Part shown: in pieces, positions 56,150-64,000 of the stretch
Layout: the number at the start of each line of letters is the position of its first letter
How positions within the stretch are numbered: the first letter of the stretch is position 1
Source: Capilliphycus robustus
Lineage (GTDB): Bacteria; Cyanobacteriota; Cyanobacteriia; Cyanobacteriales; Microcoleaceae
Reading direction: 5' to 3'
Length of the DNA stretch: 64,000 nucleotides
Assembly: GCF_034932365.1 (NCBI RefSeq)
Contig: NZ_JAYGHR010000063.1
Coordinates: 62,001-126,000, forward strand
Made by a program: the position numbers and the translations under genes
Notes under the pieces: model-generated
Told to the model about the DNA's origin: nothing
Seen by the model: the letters and a program-made list of their open reading frames with translations, nothing else
Databases searched by the model: none

Positions 56150-59100
56150 TTACGTTTTTTCATAATCTTCAGAGACGCTTCCCTGAATTGATAGCAAATT
56201 TTCAACTTCTTGTGAAGATAATTTTTCGACTTCTTCTAATAGTCTTTCAATCTCTGGATCATCTGTTATTTTGGATTGATTTTCCTCAATGATTTTTGCA
56301 ATACCAGCAACACTCGGTGATTCAAATAAGAACTCTCGCATTGGAATATCTATTTGAAATTTTTCTCGCAAACGGGAAATAATCTGAATTGCTAGTAATG
56401 AATGCCCACCTAACTCAAAAAAGTTATCATAAATTCCTACTTTCTCTATTCCTAATAAATCTTGCATTGCATTAGCAATAATTTGTTCAATCTCATTTCG
56501 AGGGGCAGAATAATCAGTTGGCAGATGGGGTCGAGCATGATTAGAGTTTAATTTATCCGCTTTAGCCAGTTGTAATATCTCTGAGTTTTCATAAGTTTTT
56601 TGTTGAATTGACTGCTCAATTCTAGCGTGTAAATCTCTAGGTGAAACGGCGAGTTGAGAAATAATATTTTGTGATAAAATTCGTTTCGATATTTGCCAAA
56701 CTTCATCAGGTTTTATCGCTAAATCAATCAAGGCTGAACCTGTTTTTTGAGAGGTTGATTCTTCGTCCCATTGACACGCATCCCAATTAACACTAATCCA
56801 GGGTGTTGAACTCGTTTTATTTTGTTGGTTAGCAAAGGCATCCATAAATAAATTAGCGGCTGTATAAGCACCAAATCCTACGCCTCCCACAATTGACGAC
56901 AGAGAAGATTGTAACAGATAAAAATCTAATTTTTTACCCTCAAAAATTTTAGCAAGTGTAATTAATCCTATAACTTTCATTTGGAACTGATTATGACATT
57001 TTTCTAGGTCTAAATCTTGAAGTGGACAGCTTGATCTATCTCCCATTGTTCCAGCATGAATTACCCCATTAATTTGACCAAATTTTTCATAGGCTTGAGT
57101 GACAATTGACTGCATTTTTGTTTCATCTGCTAAGTCAGCACTGAAGAATAAAAATTCTGCTCCCGATGTTTCTAAGGCTTGCAGTTTACGAATACATTTA
57201 CTTATATTATCTTGCTGACCATGTGAGACTAACCACTGTTCCCATTGATGTTTTTCCGGTAAGGTTGAACGACCGATTAAAATCAGTTTTGCTTCTAATT
57301 CTTGAGTTAAATACTGTGCATAAACTAATCCTAATCCTTCAACTAAATCTCCTGCAATTAAGTATACGCCATTTTTTATAAATCGTGTTTCTTTTGCAGA
57401 ATGTTCGGGTAACAACAACGATTCAAATGTTTGTATCCATCGATATCGATCTCGATAAGCAACGACTGGCTCTGTAGAATTGTGTTGCAATTCCGCTATC
57501 AATTGATCGATCACTTTTGTGAATAAATCCGAATTTTTGGGAACAGCAACATCAATATTTTTGCAGGTAATATGGGGATATTCTTGCGAAATAACTTTGC
57601 ATAATCCCAATTGTGTTACTTGAGCAGGATTGAGAGGTTCTGTACCGAGTACATCGTGAATATTATTCGTAACTGTTGTCAGTTTTACAGGGGTATCAAT
57701 GTTTTGTTGAGTAATTGCTTGAACTAAAGCGAGTAAGCTATAGAAACCTTTATTTTGATAAGATTCAAAATAAATTTCTAAAGTCGAATTGAAATGATCT
57801 GCTGATTCTGTTCCCCAAAAATGAAGTATCTCATTGGGAACAAAGTTGTTTTGTTTCAGGATTTTTATTAAATATTGATAGTCATCAAATTTTTCAGGAT
57901 TGATCTCAAATAAAGTCTCAGTAAGTTGAATAAACTTTTCTCCAATCCTGACTTCAGCTACAACTTGATTTTCTGCTATTAAGCGTTGAACAATTTTTTC
58001 ACCCAATCCAATTTCATCCACAAAAACCAACCAATATTTACGTTCTGTATTAGATGAAAGCTTAGGAAGGGTTGAACGTTTCCAAGAAGGAACATAAAAC
58101 CATTCAGCTAAATTAGACTTTTTATGCGGTTGTTGAGGTTTTTCTTGAGAATTATTAGTTTCAGCTTGAGGTTCAATCCAATAATATTGTCGTTCAAAAG
58201 GATAAGTGGGTAAGGGTACACGCTGGCGTCGTTCATTCGGATGTCGTTCATTCGGATAAAGTGCCGACCAATTAACTTCTATTCCCGATAGCCAAAGTTG
58301 TCCTAAAGTTTCTAAAATATGAGCATGATCTGAGTGTTTATCTTGGGGATGACGCAAGGTTGTTAAGGCATTTATATCAGGTTGATGCTGTTTGGCAAAT
58401 ATAGTCAATGTCCGTCCTGGCCCAACTTCCAGTAATAGAGGATTTTGCTTTTGCAATACCTGTTTAATTCCCTCAGAAAACTGCACTGTTTTTCTTAAGT
58501 GTTGAACCCAATATTCAGCTTGAGTTGGTTCAGTTGCAGTCAGCCAAGTTCCTGTTAAATTGGATATGACGGGAATTGCAGGAGGATTTAGGTTAATCTT
58601 GGTAACTATCTGTTTAAATTCGTCTAAAATTGGTTCCATTAAAGGAGAATGAAAAGCATGAGATGTATGTAAACGACGATAGGTAATATTTTGTTGAATC
58701 AAAACTTGCTCGAAGGTTTCAATCGCAGTGTTTGAACCGGACACAACACATAAATCGGGAGAATTAATCGTTGCAATTACTAATTCTTTAGGAAGGATAG
58801 ATTGTATTGTTTCCAGTGTTGAAAAAACCGAAAGCATAGCCCCAGATGGACAGGTTTGCATCAGTTTTCCTCGGGTTGCAACTAAGGCTAAAGCATCTTC
58901 TAAAGAAAACACACCCGCCAAAGTTGCAGCAACGTATTCTCCAATACTATGACCAATCATTGCTTGAGGTTTTACGCCCCAACTTATCCACAGTTTAGCC
59001 AAAGCATATTCTATTATAAATAGTGCGGGTTGTGCATAGGCTGTTTCATTAATTAAGTTGTTTTCTAGATGCGGTTTTGGATAGATTATTTCTCTTATAT

Positions 59101-60883
59101 CTTGCTCTAAATAGGTTTTTATAAGTTCACTACACTCATCAATTATTTGTCTAAAAATAGGTTCTGTTTCATAGAGTTCTAACGCCATATTAATATATTG
59201 ACTCCCTTGCCCCGAGAACATAAACACAATAGTTTGGGGGCTATGTTGATAGAATTTTGTTAATAATTTTTGGGATTTATTTTCAGAGTGATCTAAAGTT
59301 TCAATAGCATCTTTTAACTCTTTACAGACTAAAAATTGGCGATATTCGTGATGTTTTCTTCCGGTTTGTAAAGTATAAGCTACATCTGCTAAGTTTAAAT
59401 TTGAATGCTGTTTGAGATAGGTTGCAAGTTGAGTTGTTGCTGTTTCTAAAGCTGATGGTGTTTTGGCAGAAACTAAGAGCAATTTCCAAGGACGAGAATT
59501 GCTAGAAATTTCGACTTGAGGAGCTTCTTCAAGAATGATATGAGCATTCGTTCCTCCCATACCAAAAGAACTGACTCCAGCACGGCGAGGCGTGCCTTTT
59601 GTTTCCCAATTTGACAGTTGAGTATTGACATAAAATGCACTGTCAGCAAAGTTAATTTGAGGGTTGGGATTCTCAAAGTTTAAACTGGGGGGAATTTGCT
59701 GATTTTTCAGGGCTAATGTCGCTTTAATTAATCCCGCAATTCCTGCGGCTGCATCTAAATGTCCGATGTTGCTTTTGACTGAACCTATAGCACAATATTG
59801 ATTATTACTTTTACCAAAAACTTTTGTCAAAGCAGAAATTTCAATCGGATCACCTAATGCTGTTCCAGTACCATGCGTTTCTATGTAATTAATCGTCTCA
59901 GGTTCTACACCGGCTTTGGCAATGGCGCTTGCAATAACTTCCGCTTGACCTGTTACACTAGGAGCAGTTAAACCCACTTTTTGAGAACCATCATTATTAA
60001 TGGCTGAACCTCGAATAACGGCATAAATTTGATCGCCATCTTCTAAGGCTTTACTCAGCCGTTTTAAGACAACAATACCCACTCCATTTCCGAAAACTGT
60101 TCCTTTGGCATTCGCATCAAAAGCCCGACAATAACCATCAGGAGAAGCAATTCCGTCTTCTTTATAAAGATAACCTGACTTTCTAGCGGAATTAACTGTA
60201 ACTCCACCTGCTAAGGCAATATCACATTCTTGTTTCAGTAAACTTTGACAAGCAATATGAACACTGACTAATGAGGTTGAACACCCCGTTTGAATTCCAC
60301 AACTAGGGCCTTTTAGGTTGAATTTATAAGAAACTCTAGTGGGCATTAAACCCATAACATTACTGATGACAAACTGCACCGAGTCTACCGATTTTCTTAA
60401 AGCAGTATTGTTGTAAAGATTAATGATGTAATTGTTTAAAGCTGAACCTCCATAAACTCCTATTTTACCGGAATAACGTTCAGGGTCATAGCCTGCATTT
60501 TCTAAAGCTTCCCAGGCACATTCTAGAAAAATTTTATGTTGAGGATCAATCAGTTCTGCTTCTCGGGGAGAGTAACCAAAAAAGGCGGCATCAAAGTATT
60601 CAATCTGGTCAAAACTGGCATAAGCTTTGACATAGTTTGGAGCATTAATTTCATCTAAACTCACACCAGATGAAACTAATTCTTCATCCGATAAAAATTG
60701 TATAGAGTTGACCCCATTTTTTATATTTTCCCAGAACTGATCAACGGTTTGAGCGCCCGGAAAACGACCCGCCATGCCAATAATAGCAACTCGTTCATTT
60801 TTCTCTTGTTCTACAGCTTCGAGCTTGGTTCGAGCTTCTGTAAGAGCGGCAAGTATGCGTTGAGATGAAGATAAGTTGTTCAT
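56150..60883 (-). CDS. Type I PKS module KS-AT-KR-ACP
   Basis: A 1577-aa module. Residues 1-30 form the coiled coil (LAALTEARTKLEAVEQEK) that docks many cyanobacterial KSs to an upstream ACP. The KS has its nucleophile Cys near 199 in an unusual TGCSTS context (TACSxS is usual), and ETHGTGT and IGHLDAAAG are present. The AT shows GHSIGEY near 643 and HAFH, so malonyl-CoA is expected. The KR keeps Ser and Tyr (QSSLSS, GAYTAAN) but its Rossmann loop reads LIAGDLVEGLG. The ACP has GGHSL (Ser near 1493). A strong GGAGG stands eight bases before the ATG, inside the end of the preceding gene. It would add the last ketide unit before the peptide part. Confidence 0.92.
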   Translation of the reverse strand: MNNLSSSQRILAALTEARTKLEAVEQEKNERVAIIGMAGRFPGAQTVDQFWENIKNGVNSIQFLSDEELVSSGVSLDEINAPNYVKAYASFDQIEYFDAAFFGYSPREAELIDPQHKIFLECAWEALENAGYDPERYSGKIGVYGGSALNNYIINLYNNTALRKSVDSVQFVISNVMGLMPTRVSYKFNLKGPSCGIQTGCSTSLVSVHIACQSLLKQECDIALAGGVTVNSARKSGYLYKEDGIASPDGYCRAFDANAKGTVFGNGVGIVVLKRLSKALEDGDQIYAVIRGSAINNDGSQKVGLTAPSVTGQAEVIASAIAKAGVEPETINYIETHGTGTALGDPIEISALTKVFGKSNNQYCAIGSVKSNIGHLDAAAGIAGLIKATLALKNQQIPPSLNFENPNPQINFADSAFYVNTQLSNWETKGTPRRAGVSSFGMGGTNAHIILEEAPQVEISSNSRPWKLLLVSAKTPSALETATTQLATYLKQHSNLNLADVAYTLQTGRKHHEYRQFLVCKELKDAIETLDHSENKSQKLLTKFYQHSPQTIVFMFSGQGSQYINMALELYETEPIFRQIIDECSELIKTYLEQDIREIIYPKPHLENNLINETAYAQPALFIIEYALAKLWISWGVKPQAMIGHSIGEYVAATLAGVFSLEDALALVATRGKLMQTCPSGAMLSVFSTLETIQSILPKELVIATINSPDLCVVSGSNTAIETFEQVLIQQNITYRRLHTSHAFHSPLMEPILDEFKQIVTKINLNPPAIPVISNLTGTWLTATEPTQAEYWVQHLRKTVQFSEGIKQVLQKQNPLLLEVGPGRTLTIFAKQHQPDINALTTLRHPQDKHSDHAHILETLGQLWLSGIEVNWSALYPNERHPNERRQRVPLPTYPFERQYYWIEPQAETNNSQEKPQQPHKKSNLAEWFYVPSWKRSTLPKLSSNTERKYWLVFVDEIGLGEKIVQRLIAENQVVAEVRIGEKFIQLTETLFEINPEKFDDYQYLIKILKQNNFVPNEILHFWGTESADHFNSTLEIYFESYQNKGFYSLLALVQAITQQNIDTPVKLTTVTNNIHDVLGTEPLNPAQVTQLGLCKVISQEYPHITCKNIDVAVPKNSDLFTKVIDQLIAELQHNSTEPVVAYRDRYRWIQTFESLLLPEHSAKETRFIKNGVYLIAGDLVEGLGLVYAQYLTQELEAKLILIGRSTLPEKHQWEQWLVSHGQQDNISKCIRKLQALETSGAEFLFFSADLADETKMQSIVTQAYEKFGQINGVIHAGTMGDRSSCPLQDLDLEKCHNQFQMKVIGLITLAKIFEGKKLDFYLLQSSLSSIVGGVGFGAYTAANLFMDAFANQQNKTSSTPWISVNWDACQWDEESTSQKTGSALIDLAIKPDEVWQISKRILSQNIISQLAVSPRDLHARIEQSIQQKTYENSEILQLAKADKLNSNHARPHLPTDYSAPRNEIEQIIANAMQDLLGIEKVGIYDNFFELGGHSLLAIQIISRLREKFQIDIPMREFLFESPSVAGIAKIIEENQSKITDDPEIERLLEEVEKLSSQEVENLLSIQGSVSEDYEKT

Positions 60884-60887
60884 CGGT

Positions 60888-63800
60888 TTAACCTCCTAAT
60901 AATTTCTCTAAGTTTTCAAGTTCTTGAGTAATAGAATATTCTATATTATTGGATAAAAATTCAGCTTGAGTTTGTTGAATAATAGTAACATCTTTATTTA
61001 AATTATTCAACGAATCCGTTAATAAAAATTCAGTTCTAATATATGTCACTAAATCTTGTATAGTTGGATATTCAAAAATAACAGTTGAAGGAACAGATTT
61101 TCCCAAACTATTCTCCAAACGATTTCTGAGTTCCATTATCATCAAAGAGTCCATCCCCATATCAAAAAAGCCTTGCTTGGTATCAGGAAATTGACAGGGT
61201 TGCAGTCCTAACACTTTACCGACTTCAGCTTGCAAATAAGAAATTAAAAGAGATTCATGCTCATTAGCGGGAAGGGTTGCCAATTTTTGGATTATTTTTG
61301 AGTTTTTTGTCTGTTTTGGTTGTGCTTCTGTTGGGATAATTTCTGAGAAGAAAGGGGAAGTTAATCCTTGTTGTAAAAAACGCGACCAATCTATCGGAAT
61401 TACCCCAACTTGTGGGTCGGGTTGAGCGATTAATTCCTCTAAAATTTCTAGCCCTTGCTGAGGAGAAATCGTTCCTACTCCCTTGAGGCTCATGTGCTGA
61501 CTAACTTGACGTTCAGCCGCCGCTCCGACTTCAGACCAAGCACCCCAATTAATACTAAGTCCAGGTAAGCCCAACATTTGCCGATAGTGAGCAAGTGTAT
61601 CCAGAAAAGTATTCGCTGCGACGTGATTCGCTTGCCCAGGTGAACCTAACAGCGAAGCAGCCGAAGAAAAGAGTACAAAATAGTCGAGAGGGATATCTTT
61701 TGTTAATTGGTGTAAGTTCCAAGCTCCGTGCATTTTTGGCTTCATTACGCGCTCAAATTTTTCAGAGTTGAGTTGCGTTAATACACCATCTTCTAATACT
61801 CCAGCAGCATAAAAAATTCCTCGTAATGGAGGTAAATTTTGTTGAATTTTATGTAAAATATCAGTGACTTTTTTATCGTCTGAAATGTCAGCTTGAGTAA
61901 TAATAACTTTCGCTCCAAGTCTTTCTAATTCATCTAGTGTTGTTTGAGTTTCTGAGTTGGGATTACTCCGACTTAATAATACTAAATTTTTTGCTCCTTT
62001 TTCAACCAGCCAACGAGCAACTAACAGTCCTAATCCTCCCAAACCTCCTGTAATTAAATAGGTTCCCTCCGAGAAATCTTTCCAATTTTCTTGAGTTGAG
62101 TTTGTGATGACAATTTTACCGATATGTTTGGCTTGTTGCATATAGCGAAAAGCCGCAGGTGCATTTTGAATACTAAAGACTTTGCGAGGTAGCGGTTGTA
62201 ATTCTTGGGTTGTAAACTTCTGGACAATTTCTGATAAAAGTGACTGAATTAAATCAGGCTTTTCTTGAGCGGTACTCATTAAATCAATCAGGTAATAACA
62301 GAGATTAGGCTTGACTTTCTGAACTTGAGTTAAACTCCACACTTCTCGTTTACCAATTTCTAGAAAACGTCCTTTTTCTTTCATAACAGATAAACTTTTA
62401 GGAATAAACTCTCCCGATAAAGAGTTAAAAACAATATCAACACCCTGGTTTTGAGTGATCTGCATGATTTCATCAGCAAATTCCAATGTTCGGGAGTTCA
62501 TAATGTGTTTTATACCTAATGTTTTTAAATATTCCCACTTACTAGAACTTGCCGTTGCAAAGACTTCTGCTCCCACAGCTTGGGCAATTTTTACAGCCGC
62601 CATTCCTGTCCCCCCGGCGGCAGAATGAATTAAAATTTTGTCTCCTTTTGAAATTTTTGCAAGATGATGTAAGGCATAATAAGTTGTTATGAAATTTGCG
62701 GGAATTGTAGCCGCTTCCTCAAAACTTAAATGAACAGGTTTCAACGTGACTAACTGAGCGTTAACAGTTACATATTGATTAAAACTTCCCGACGCAAGCG
62801 CGATCACTTTGTCACCTATTTTGATGTGTTTTACACCCTCTCCAACTGCAACAATTTCACCTGCACATTCTACCCCAAACCAATCTCGTTTAAAGGGTAG
62901 TACACCTAATGTATCTAAAATATCAATGAAGTTCAGTCCCGTTACTTTGACTTCAATTTCAACTTCTCCTGGCTTGGGTTGACGGCGAGTTGTTGGTTGT
63001 AATTGCAAGCTATCGGGTGTTCCCCGTTGAGAAATTGCCAGTTTAAAGGGTTGATTATTTGGAAATTTTAATCGGTTTAACTTGTCTGTTTTATAACGAG
63101 TTAATCGAGAGATTTGACGAGTATTTTGACGAAATGATACTTGATTTTCGGTTGTTGTATGTTTAAGTTCAGTTAGCAAGATATGGGCTTGATTTTCTAG
63201 CGATTTTTCTGGATCTAAATCAACTTGAACACAGTGTAGTTCTGGATGTTCTAAAGCAATGACTTTCCCCAATCCCCATAAGGGAGAATAGGCTATTCCT
63301 GATAAATTAGCTTCTACTCCGGTCGCAACAGAACCTCTAGTTAGAATAGCTAAAGAGGGGGGCTGAGAATAATTTTTTATCAAGGACTGAGTTAAGTTTA
63401 ATAAGCTTTCCCATCCTGTTTTTGCAGTTTTTGTTAGTTCTTCAAAACTCCAAACTTCAGGTTGCAAAGTCTCTAAACTCCATAAATATATAACTTTTCT
63501 AAAGATTATTTTTTTTGTTTTGAAAGTTATAAAAATTTTATTAAAATCATCTATTTTATTAGGATCAACTTGATAGGTTCGCTGATTAACTTGTTGGTAT
63601 TTTTGTCCTGCAAACACTAAAGTACAAGATTCTCCCTGCTCTGTCAAAAGTTGAGCAAGTTGTTGAGTCATTCCTTGCTGATCTGCAAAAATTAACCATT
63701 CCTTTGATTCTGACTGATTGAGTTGACTATTTTGAGCTATAATAACTGCTTGTTCAAGAGGTTTATTATAATTTTCTGTTAAGGTTATAGCTTTGTCAAA

Positions 63801-64000
63801 CGCACTTTCTTGTAATAGATTTTGCCATTGAGAAGCAGGAATTAAAGGATAGTTGGGACGAATCTCTTGATCATTAAATTTCCACCATCCTTCTGTCAAG
63901 CCAAACGTTAAGTCAAACCATCGCAAAGGTTGAGTTCCTTCTAATAAAATCAGTAGTCCTTTAGCAACAAGTAAATTTTGGATGTTCTCCAAAACTTGCT
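60888..64000 (-). CDS. Reducing type I PKS, partial: methyltransferase end-ER-KR-ACP
   Basis: The frame stays open to the window edge, so the 5' part is missing. Counting from 63992, residues 1-60 match the end of a C-methyltransferase domain (RWFDLTFGLTEGWW). A structural region follows, then an enoylreductase (about 320-635; HSAAGGTGMAAVKIAQ), a KR (about 642-825) with an intact GGLGGLG loop and LED in the B-type position, and an ACP with MGMDSL (Ser 949). In the KR, His790 stands where the catalytic Tyr is expected (GQANHVAAN); this variant occurs in other PKSs as I recall. A methylated, fully reduced extender is therefore likely, with KS, AT and probably DH beyond 64000. A C-terminal tail of about 40 residues may dock to the next KS. 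Confidence 0.92.
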   Translation of the reverse strand, partial: QVLENIQNLLVAKGLLILLEGTQPLRWFDLTFGLTEGWWKFNDQEIRPNYPLIPASQWQNLLQESAFDKAITLTENYNKPLEQAVIIAQNSQLNQSESKEWLIFADQQGMTQQLAQLLTEQGESCTLVFAGQKYQQVNQRTYQVDPNKIDDFNKIFITFKTKKIIFRKVIYLWSLETLQPEVWSFEELTKTAKTGWESLLNLTQSLIKNYSQPPSLAILTRGSVATGVEANLSGIAYSPLWGLGKVIALEHPELHCVQVDLDPEKSLENQAHILLTELKHTTTENQVSFRQNTRQISRLTRYKTDKLNRLKFPNNQPFKLAISQRGTPDSLQLQPTTRRQPKPGEVEIEVKVTGLNFIDILDTLGVLPFKRDWFGVECAGEIVAVGEGVKHIKIGDKVIALASGSFNQYVTVNAQLVTLKPVHLSFEEAATIPANFITTYYALHHLAKISKGDKILIHSAAGGTGMAAVKIAQAVGAEVFATASSSKWEYLKTLGIKHIMNSRTLEFADEIMQITQNQGVDIVFNSLSGEFIPKSLSVMKEKGRFLEIGKREVWSLTQVQKVKPNLCYYLIDLMSTAQEKPDLIQSLLSEIVQKFTTQELQPLPRKVFSIQNAPAAFRYMQQAKHIGKIVITNSTQENWKDFSEGTYLITGGLGGLGLLVARWLVEKGAKNLVLLSRSNPNSETQTTLDELERLGAKVIITQADISDDKKVTDILHKIQQNLPPLRGIFYAAGVLEDGVLTQLNSEKFERVMKPKMHGAWNLHQLTKDIPLDYFVLFSSAASLLGSPGQANHVAANTFLDTLAHYRQMLGLPGLSINWGAWSEVGAAAERQVSQHMSLKGVGTISPQQGLEILEELIAQPDPQVGVIPIDWSRFLQQGLTSPFFSEIIPTEAQPKQTKNSKIIQKLATLPANEHESLLISYLQAEVGKVLGLQPCQFPDTKQGFFDMGMDSLMIMELRNRLENSLGKSVPSTVIFEYPTIQDLVTYIRTEFLLTDSLNNLNKDVTIIQQTQAEFLSNNIEYSITQELENLEKLLGG

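Noticed and set aside
15992..64000. Many frames of 60-100 codons on the plus strand opposite the NRPS/PKS genes
   Set aside because: They are antisense shadows of long, motif-rich coding sequences and carry no domain of their own.

Overview
The window looks like chromosomal DNA from a cyanobacterium, most likely a filamentous oscillatorian-type one; that placement is inference. The evidence is a ClpX of cyanobacterial type, repeated HIP1 octamers (GCGATCGC) in the left flank, a tandem-domain pterin synthase, an AT-leaning composition and a very large NRPS/PKS locus. No rRNA, tRNA, CRISPR array or intact insertion sequence was seen.

Left flank (1-15.9 kb). In order: a sensor histidine kinase and clpX (+); a membrane-anchored ten-repeat TPR protein (-); a subtilisin-like S8 peptidase (+); a three-gene operon of a 905-aa dynamin-like GTPase, a small membrane-anchored protein and a 386-aa protein of unknown function (-); a 565-bp gap carrying a 231-bp MITE-like palindromic element; a tandem-domain 6-pyruvoyl-tetrahydropterin synthase/QueD-family protein, a J-domain protein and an Rrf2-type regulator (-); a two-TM protein and an aldose-1-epimerase-like protein (+). 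Hairpin terminators sit between clpX and the TPR gene, between the S8 peptidase and the dynamin operon, and after the epimerase gene.

Right part (16-64 kb). Ten closely packed minus-strand genes form a trans-AT-free hybrid PKS/NRPS assembly line, transcribed from 64 kb down to 16 kb and cut at its 5' end by the window edge. In transcription order: reducing PKS module (methyltransferase end, ER, KR, ACP; partial); PKS (KS-AT-KR-ACP); luciferase-like flavin monooxygenase; NRPS C-A-PCP-E (Asn-like code); NRPS C-A-PCP-C-A-PCP-E (Gly, Val); NRPS C-A-PCP (Gly); PKS (KS-AT-KR-ACP); NRPS C-A-PCP-Cy-A[Ox]-PCP (Ala, Cys to thiazole); NRPS C-A-PCP-C-A-PCP-E (Gly, Ala); NRPS C-A-PCP (Ser). Specificity codes were read by hand from the A3-A5 regions.

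Working together, if colinear, these enzymes would make a lipo- or ketide-capped peptide: reduced and probably methylated polyketide - D-Asn - Gly - D-Val - Gly extended by malonate - Ala - thiazole - Gly - D-Ala - Ser. Epimerisation domains at subunit C-termini are each followed by a gene with the matching C-domain N-terminus, which supports this gene order. No thioesterase or reductase release domain is encoded in the window, so chain release is unexplained. I do not recognise the predicted product as a known cyanobacterial compound; that is memory, not a search.
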